Part shown: piece by piece, positions 59,883 through 64,000 of the stretch
Position numbering within the stretch: the stretch's first letter is position 1
Layout: every line of letters starts with the position of its first letter
Notes under the pieces: model-generated
Databases searched by the model: none
Told to the model about the DNA's origin: nothing
The model's input: only the letters and a program-made list of their open reading frames with translations
Program-made: the position numbers and the translations under genes
DNA from: Stenotrophomonas maltophilia
GTDB taxonomy: Bacteria; Pseudomonadota; Gammaproteobacteria; Xanthomonadales; Xanthomonadaceae
Length of the DNA stretch: 64,000 bases
Assembly: GCA_002364755.1 (NCBI GenBank)
Contig: DEZI01000021.1
Location: 62,001-126,000 of the forward strand
Direction of reading: 5' to 3'

Positions 59883-60647
59883 ATGCGCCGCCACGCTGTT
59901 TCCCTTGCCGCTGCACTGCTGTGCTCCGCCTTCGCGGCCCCGGCCATGGCCGCCGTGCCGTTCTTCAACGCCAGCTGCCCCGCCGGCCTGGATGTGCACG
60001 CCGACGAGGGCGGCCCCGTGTACGTGCAGGGGCGGGAGGCGGCGCTGAAGCGCTTCAGCGACCGCTATTTCGAAGCGCGCGACGCGCAGAGTGGGGTAAC
60101 GCTGTCGATCACCACCGGTGACGACGGTGCGCCGCAGATCAGCTACACCGGCCGTGGCGGCGCCAACGGTATCTGCCAGGTCAGCGGCAGCGCCACAGGG
60201 GCGGCAGAGCGGCATGACCGCCGCCACGATGACAGTGACGATGAAGGTGGGGCGCTGCCGGGGGAGGTGACCTGCGAGTCCACCGACCAGCGCCAAGTGT
60301 CGTGTGAAATGGACACGCGTGGCAACGTGGAAGTTGCCCGGCAACTCAGCCACACCCGCTGCGAGCAGGGCCAGAATTGGGGCCTGTCGCGGCACTCGGT
60401 GTGGGTGAACGGCGGCTGCCGCGCAGTGTTCCGCAATACCTCGCGCGCTGCGGACACCGCGCCCAGCGGCGGCACTGCGCTGGGGTCCTGCAACACGCGC
60501 AAGGGCGCACAGGGCACACTGGTGACCCAGGTGCCGGTGGGCAGCGATTATCAGGAACTGATCATCGATTACCCCGATGGCCGCTTCCTGTGCATGCTGC
60601 GCAACAACGGCGAGGTGCAGAGCGTGACCCCGGTGCGCCGTCGCTGA
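59883..60647 (+). CDS. Secreted DUF3011-domain protein
   Basis: Exported protein of 254 residues. The signal peptide is AVSLAAALLCSAFAAPAMAA. After a variable region, the middle holds a DUF3011 unit: VTCESTDQRQVSCEMDTRGN, then TRCEQGQNWGLSRHSVWVNG and GCRAVF. Four cysteines probably form disulfides. A C-terminal domain follows (YQELIIDYPDGRFLCML). The function of the family is unknown. The ATG at 59883 begins the signal peptide, 161 nt from the divergent LRR-like gene start. Confidence 0.75.
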   Translation: MRRHAVSLAAALLCSAFAAPAMAAVPFFNASCPAGLDVHADEGGPVYVQGREAALKRFSDRYFEARDAQSGVTLSITTGDDGAPQISYTGRGGANGICQVSGSATGAAERHDRRHDDSDDEGGALPGEVTCESTDQRQVSCEMDTRGNVEVARQLSHTRCEQGQNWGLSRHSVWVNGGCRAVFRNTSRAADTAPSGGTALGSCNTRKGAQGTLVTQVPVGSDYQELIIDYPDGRFLCMLRNNGEVQSVTPVRRR

Positions 60648-60740
60648 GCGCCGAACGGGCCCTGGCGTGGTGCGCCGGGGCCTGCGGTCAGTGGTACCCG
60701 GCGCTATTGTCCTTTTGGACGCCGCAGCTGCGCGGGAGTG

Positions 60741-61190
60741 TCATTGTTGTTCGACGGGATCGCTACCCTTTTTGTAGGTGTACCCGGTGACGCTCCACCC
60801 GCCGCCATGGGCGGACAATGGTGCAACCCAGCTAAATTCCCACGACTGTACGGACCCATCGGGCAGTATGTTTTCTACTCTATAGATCTCACCCGGAACA
60901 CCCTCGGTAGGCAGCTTCCCCAGGATCGAGTCATTGGAGCTTGCAGATACCCGACCTACTGACATCACACTGTGCTCGACGTGCACCGTGCCATGGCCCA
61001 GTGGTGCGAATGCAGGGCGGACATTCTGGGTCACCCACTCAAGAACATGTCGTGCGTCAGTGCTCTGCCTGGAAAACTCCTCGGACACTACGGTATGGGT
61101 GATGCGCGGTGAGGCTGCCATTGCAACGGTGGGGACAATCGTCGCGAGGGCAATTGTCAGCGCTACGAGCCCATTGATCCTGCACTTCAT
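60741..61190 (-). CDS. Secreted hypothetical protein
   Basis: A 149-residue exported protein: signal peptide MKCRINGLVALTIALATIVP with processing after AMA, then a soluble domain (HVLEWVTQNVRPAFAPLGHG to WSVTGYTYKKGSDPVEQQ) without recognised motif. The ATG at 61190 starts the signal peptide. The gene is lower in GC than its neighbours. Convergent with the DUF3011 gene. The 277 nt on its other side, up to the arginase start, hold no gene. Confidence 0.62.
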   Translation of the reverse strand: MKCRINGLVALTIALATIVPTVAMAASPRITHTVVSEEFSRQSTDARHVLEWVTQNVRPAFAPLGHGTVHVEHSVMSVGRVSASSNDSILGKLPTEGVPGEIYRVENILPDGSVQSWEFSWVAPLSAHGGGWSVTGYTYKKGSDPVEQQ

Positions 61191-61467
61191 CAGCACTGCT
61201 TCTCCGGTTCTATATGTAAGGAAGGCGCACCGATAATCAAGGTGCCAATGCAGAGTTGCGCCGCGAAAGAGAATGGATAGGAGGCAATCGCGACTCACAT
61301 GTGAAGTCGGTCAATAGAGTCCGGATCTCGAATGCCCCAGAGTGGGGTTATCTGACCCGAGATTCCATTTGTGCTGGCAGATCATCCGGTTCCCTGCTGC
61401 ACCGCCGCGAGTGGTGTCACATCCCTCTGGCTAGACTGTGCTTCTTTTTCGTTTGCAGGAGGCACCC

Positions 61468-62388
61468 ATGGCCCACCCCATTTCCGTCACCCTGATCGGC
61501 GTGCCCACCGACGTGGGCGCGGGCCATCGTGGTGCGCGGCTTGGCCCGGAAGCCCTGCGCGTGGCCGGCCTGCCGGAGGCGCTGGAGGCGCGCGGCGTGG
61601 ACGTGCGCGACCTGGGCAACCTGGATGGCCCGCGCAACCCGTGGACCTCACCGGTGCAGGGCTATCGCCACCTGGACGAGGTGGTGGCCTGGAACCGTGC
61701 GCTGATGGAGGCCAGCTACGCTGAACTGCAGGCCGGGCGCATGCCGATCATGCTGGGTGGCGACCATTGCCTGGGCATCGGCTCGATCACTGCCGTCGCC
61801 CGCTGGTGCCGCGAACAGGGCAAAACCCTGCGTGTGCTGTGGCTGGATGCGCATTCGGATTTCAACACCAGCGAGGTCACCCCGTCGGGCAACATCCACG
61901 GCATGCCGGTGGCCTGCCTGTGCGGCCTCGGCCCGGACGCGCTGACCCAGCTGGGCGGCAGCAGCCCGGCCATCACCCCGGCGCAGATGCACCAGATCGG
62001 CATCCGTTCGGTGGACCCGGACGAGAAGCGCCTGATCAAGACCCACAAGGTCGATGTCTACGACATGCGCTACATCGACGAGAACGGCATGAAGCGCGCC
62101 GTGGAAGCGGCGCTGGCCGGCATCGACGGGAACACCCACCTGCACGTCAGCTTCGACGTGGACTTCCTCGACCCGAGCATTGCCCCGGGCGTGGGCACCA
62201 CGGTGCCGGGCGGGGTGAACTACCGTGAGGCGCAGCTGGTAATGGAGATGATCGCCGACAGTGGGCGCATGGGTTCGTTGGACATCGTTGAACTGAACCC
62301 GCTGCTGGACAAGCAGAACGCGACCGCCGAGCTGGCCGTGGACCTGGTGGAGAGCCTGTTCGGCAAGTCCACGCTGATGCGCGACTGA
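61468..62388 (+). CDS. rocF: Arginase
   Basis: Mn2+-dependent hydrolysis of arginine to ornithine and urea; 306 residues of the ureohydrolase fold. Metal motifs: MLGGDHCLG, WLDAHSDFNT, SFDVDFLDPS, and the substrate loop SGNIHGMPVACL. GVPTDVGAGHRGARLGPEAL is the arginase, rather than agmatinase, N-terminus. The ATG at 61468 has AGGAGG upstream; an in-frame ATG at 61438 is not used. It stands alone. Confidence 0.95.
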   Translation: MAHPISVTLIGVPTDVGAGHRGARLGPEALRVAGLPEALEARGVDVRDLGNLDGPRNPWTSPVQGYRHLDEVVAWNRALMEASYAELQAGRMPIMLGGDHCLGIGSITAVARWCREQGKTLRVLWLDAHSDFNTSEVTPSGNIHGMPVACLCGLGPDALTQLGGSSPAITPAQMHQIGIRSVDPDEKRLIKTHKVDVYDMRYIDENGMKRAVEAALAGIDGNTHLHVSFDVDFLDPSIAPGVGTTVPGGVNYREAQLVMEMIADSGRMGSLDIVELNPLLDKQNATAELAVDLVESLFGKSTLMRD

Positions 62389-62538
62389 GTCCAGCCGTCT
62401 GCGCCTGAATGGCTTCGGGGCCTGTTCACACTCGCTGCACGCGGCAGACGCCAGATTGCACGTCACGCAAGGGCATTCCACTTCGGGAATGTCCGAGCGC
62501 GAAGAACCCATGTAGTGGCGAACCCCAGGAGAAAACCC

Positions 62539-62676
62539 ATGAAGCGTGTCGTTGCCCTGATGCTGTTGTCGATGTTCTCGGTGGCCATGCTGGCTGGCTG
62601 CAATACCGTTGCCGGCGCCGGCAAGGATGTGCAGAAGGCAGGCCAGTCGGTTGAGGATGCCGCCAAGGGCAACTGA
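62539..62676 (+). CDS. Entericidin A/B-family small lipoprotein
   Basis: A 45-residue lipoprotein: hydrophobic signal (VVALMLLSMFSVAMLAGC) with a lipobox LAGC, then the entericidin pattern NTVAGAGKDVQKAGQSVEDA. AGGAG lies 7 nt before the ATG and a clean terminator 25 nt after the stop, so it is a complete small transcription unit. Entericidins are envelope lipoproteins linked to stress in enterics; the role here is unknown. Confidence 0.9.
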   Translation: MKRVVALMLLSMFSVAMLAGCNTVAGAGKDVQKAGQSVEDAAKGN

Positions 62677-62701
62677 GCCCGGGGTGGTACCGAATGAAAA
62701 G

Positions 62702-62726
62702 GCCGGGACACTGTCCCGGCTTTTTT
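62702..62726 (+). terminator. Rho-independent terminator of the entericidin gene
   Basis: GCCGGGA-N5-TCCCGGC followed by six T. Confidence 0.92.
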
Positions 62727-62866
62727 GTGTGCGCAGCTCAGCCCGCCGGTAGTGAACCATTCAAGCAGGTGAGCACGTTTTTCATGGCGGGTTGACTGTT
62801 GTTCAACGCCCGGTGCGCGATGCTGCAGCCACGGTAAGAACGCCGTTGCAACCGAGGACTCCAGCA

Positions 62867-63088
62867 ATGAACAAAGACATCATTTCCGGCAAGTGGTCGC
62901 AGCTCAAGGGCAAGGCCCAGGCCAAGTGGGGCGATCTGACCAACGACGATTTCGATGTGGCCGAAGGCAATGCCGAGTACCTGTCGGGTCGTCTGCAGGA
63001 ACGCTACGGTTGGGCCAAGGACCGCGCCGAGAAGGAAGTGAGCGAGTTCTCCGACAGCGTCCGCAAGGATTACCCGGACTTCAAGTAA
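62867..63088 (+). CDS. CsbD-family stress protein
   Basis: A 73-residue hydrophilic helical protein of the CsbD family: ISGKWSQLKGKAQAKWGDLT, then DFDVAEGNAEYLSGRLQERY and a charged end (DRAEKEVSEFSDSV). Members accumulate under general stress; the molecular role is unclear. The ATG at 62867 gives the family N-terminus; the frame extending back to 62792 is not needed. Close to the entericidin gene but separated from it by a terminator. Confidence 0.9.
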   Translation: MNKDIISGKWSQLKGKAQAKWGDLTNDDFDVAEGNAEYLSGRLQERYGWAKDRAEKEVSEFSDSVRKDYPDFK

Positions 63089-63167
63089 GTCCGTCGCGCT
63101 TCCCCCACAGCGCGCCCCCACAGCCCGGCGCCCGTACCGTGATGGTGCGGGCGTCGTGCTGTCTGCC

Positions 63168-63995
63168 TCACCGTGCCGGCGGGTCGGGCACGTAGCGGTT
63201 GGGGAAGGCCTGCGGTTCGCGCGGCAGGCGCGAGCGCGGCTCCAGCGGGCGTGCGTCCAGCACGATGCCGCGTGCGCGCAGGTTGCGTGCGCTGTCGTAG
63301 CGCAGCTCCAGCACCTGGGCGGGGCTGAGGCTGGCGCGCTCGAATGCGGTGTCACGCACCTGCGAGGTCTCGCGCTCACCGTGGCCGGTGCCCAGTGCCG
63401 GGGCCGGAGATTTGGCCGCATGGCCTTCGGCATGGCTGGCGCTGCTGTCAGCGGCCGCTCCGGCCGCCGGGGCCGCGGGCGCCGGTGGCGGCAACTGCCG
63501 CAGGCGCGGCTCCGGGCGGGGCTGCGGGCGCCAGCGGTACATCTCGTTGAACACCGCGATGCCGATCACGCCCACGTTGTCCGGCCGCCCGGTGCGGCTG
63601 GCATAGCTGCCGCCGGGGCTGCTGAACACGAACTGGGCCACCTCGTCCTGGCTCTTGCGCCAGCCGGTGATGTCCGCGCTCTGGCCGGGGTTGAGCACGT
63701 AGCCGGTCTGCGAGGGGTTGGCGTCTTCGCCGGAAATGGCATTGATGCCGTCCACCGACAGCACCACCAGCACGCGGCGCTGGCTGTCGTTGGAAAGGCG
63801 CACCGCATAGCGATGGCCACGCTCGCCGGCTACCCAGCGCTGGCCATCGGCGGGGTAGCTGCGCAGTTCGGTGCCACGGTCGCGGTCGACCAGGCTCATG
63901 CGGACCGGGCCGTCCGGGGAGACCGGTGGCGGCAGCGGGGCCGGGCGGAAGCCGGCCAGGGGCAGGATCAGCAACAGGGGCAGCAGGCGTTTCAT
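63168..63995 (-). CDS. Secreted hypothetical protein with Pro/Ala-rich middle
   Basis: A 275-residue exported protein: signal peptide MKRLLPLLLILPLAGF; an N-terminal beta-rich domain (HRYAVRLSNDSQRRVLVVLS, GYVLNPGQSADITGWRKS, DNVGVIGIAVFNEMY); a Pro/Ala-rich disordered linker; and a charged C-terminal tail. I do not recognise the family with certainty. The start lies 5 nt from the window edge, so its promoter and upstream neighbour are out of view. Confidence 0.68.
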   Translation of the reverse strand: MKRLLPLLLILPLAGFRPAPLPPPVSPDGPVRMSLVDRDRGTELRSYPADGQRWVAGERGHRYAVRLSNDSQRRVLVVLSVDGINAISGEDANPSQTGYVLNPGQSADITGWRKSQDEVAQFVFSSPGGSYASRTGRPDNVGVIGIAVFNEMYRWRPQPRPEPRLRQLPPPAPAAPAAGAAADSSASHAEGHAAKSPAPALGTGHGERETSQVRDTAFERASLSPAQVLELRYDSARNLRARGIVLDARPLEPRSRLPREPQAFPNRYVPDPPAR

Positions 63996-64000
63996 CGGGC

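Overview
The window reads as a chromosomal segment of a Stenotrophomonas maltophilia-complex bacterium (Xanthomonadaceae). The evidence is the high GC content, the many GTAG-headed palindromes of the SMAG/REP type, the Xanthomonadaceae gene neighbourhoods (liu, mms, phoPQ), and effectors with the C-terminal XVIPCD tag of the bacteria-killing Xanthomonadales type IV secretion system (X-T4SS). Most of it is housekeeping and catabolic sequence broken by small accessory insertions.

Layout. 1-5.2 kb: leucine/isovalerate catabolism (isovaleryl-CoA dehydrogenase, methylcrotonyl-CoA carboxylase beta and alpha, alpha cut by the window edge) with a divergent TetR regulator. 5.3-11.6 kb: cytochrome c5-like protein, secreted nuclease, EamA permease, hydrolase-zapE pair, YggN-like protein. 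12-15.8 kb: class Ia ribonucleotide reductase nrdA-nrdB behind a long leader. 16-18.7 kb: accessory island with a structured RNA element, a frameshifted small gene, and a lipoprotein followed by a metallopeptidase-type XVIPCD effector. 18.8-26.7 kb: LysE exporter, thioesterase, sirtuin, old yellow enzyme, LysR regulator, purU, glutathionyl-hydroquinone reductase, pncA, queH. 27.2-29.7 kb: nicotinamide salvage (nadV, nadM-Nudix). 29.9-32.3 kb: patatin and a hypothetical gene. 32.6-39.6 kb: valine catabolism operon (mmsA, acyl-CoA dehydrogenase, enoyl-CoA hydratase, HIBYL-CoA hydrolase, mmsB) with a divergent XRE/ScfR-type regulator. 39.8-43 kb: ohr, CDF and SulP transporters. 43.1-49 kb: two convergent peptidoglycan-hydrolase XVIPCD effectors, each preceded by LprI-like (DUF1311) lysozyme-inhibitor-type candidate immunity genes. 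49.2-57 kb: dusA, phoPQ, mtfA, birA-coaX-SPOR, tRNA-Thr(TGT). 57-64 kb: accessory and hypothetical genes, arginase, entericidin, CsbD.

The most interesting observations are these. (i) A ~190-nt element with four hairpins occurs twice (16091-16280 on + and 58313-58503 on -). Its terminal stem is conserved by compensatory changes, and each copy sits just upstream of the start of an unrelated small gene. (ii) Three X-T4SS effector/immunity modules are present, although no secretion apparatus is in the window; one 799-residue effector appears to carry a lysozyme-like and an M23-like hydrolase domain in one chain. (iii) Two accessory insertions lie between direct duplicates of the 3' end of the neighbouring core gene (zapE, 119 bp, 3 mismatches; lysE, 51 bp, 8 mismatches), suggesting a shared insertion route. 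(iv) The metallopeptidase effector has a G9 tract and an AUC codon where its original start may have been, suggesting either decay or phase variation.
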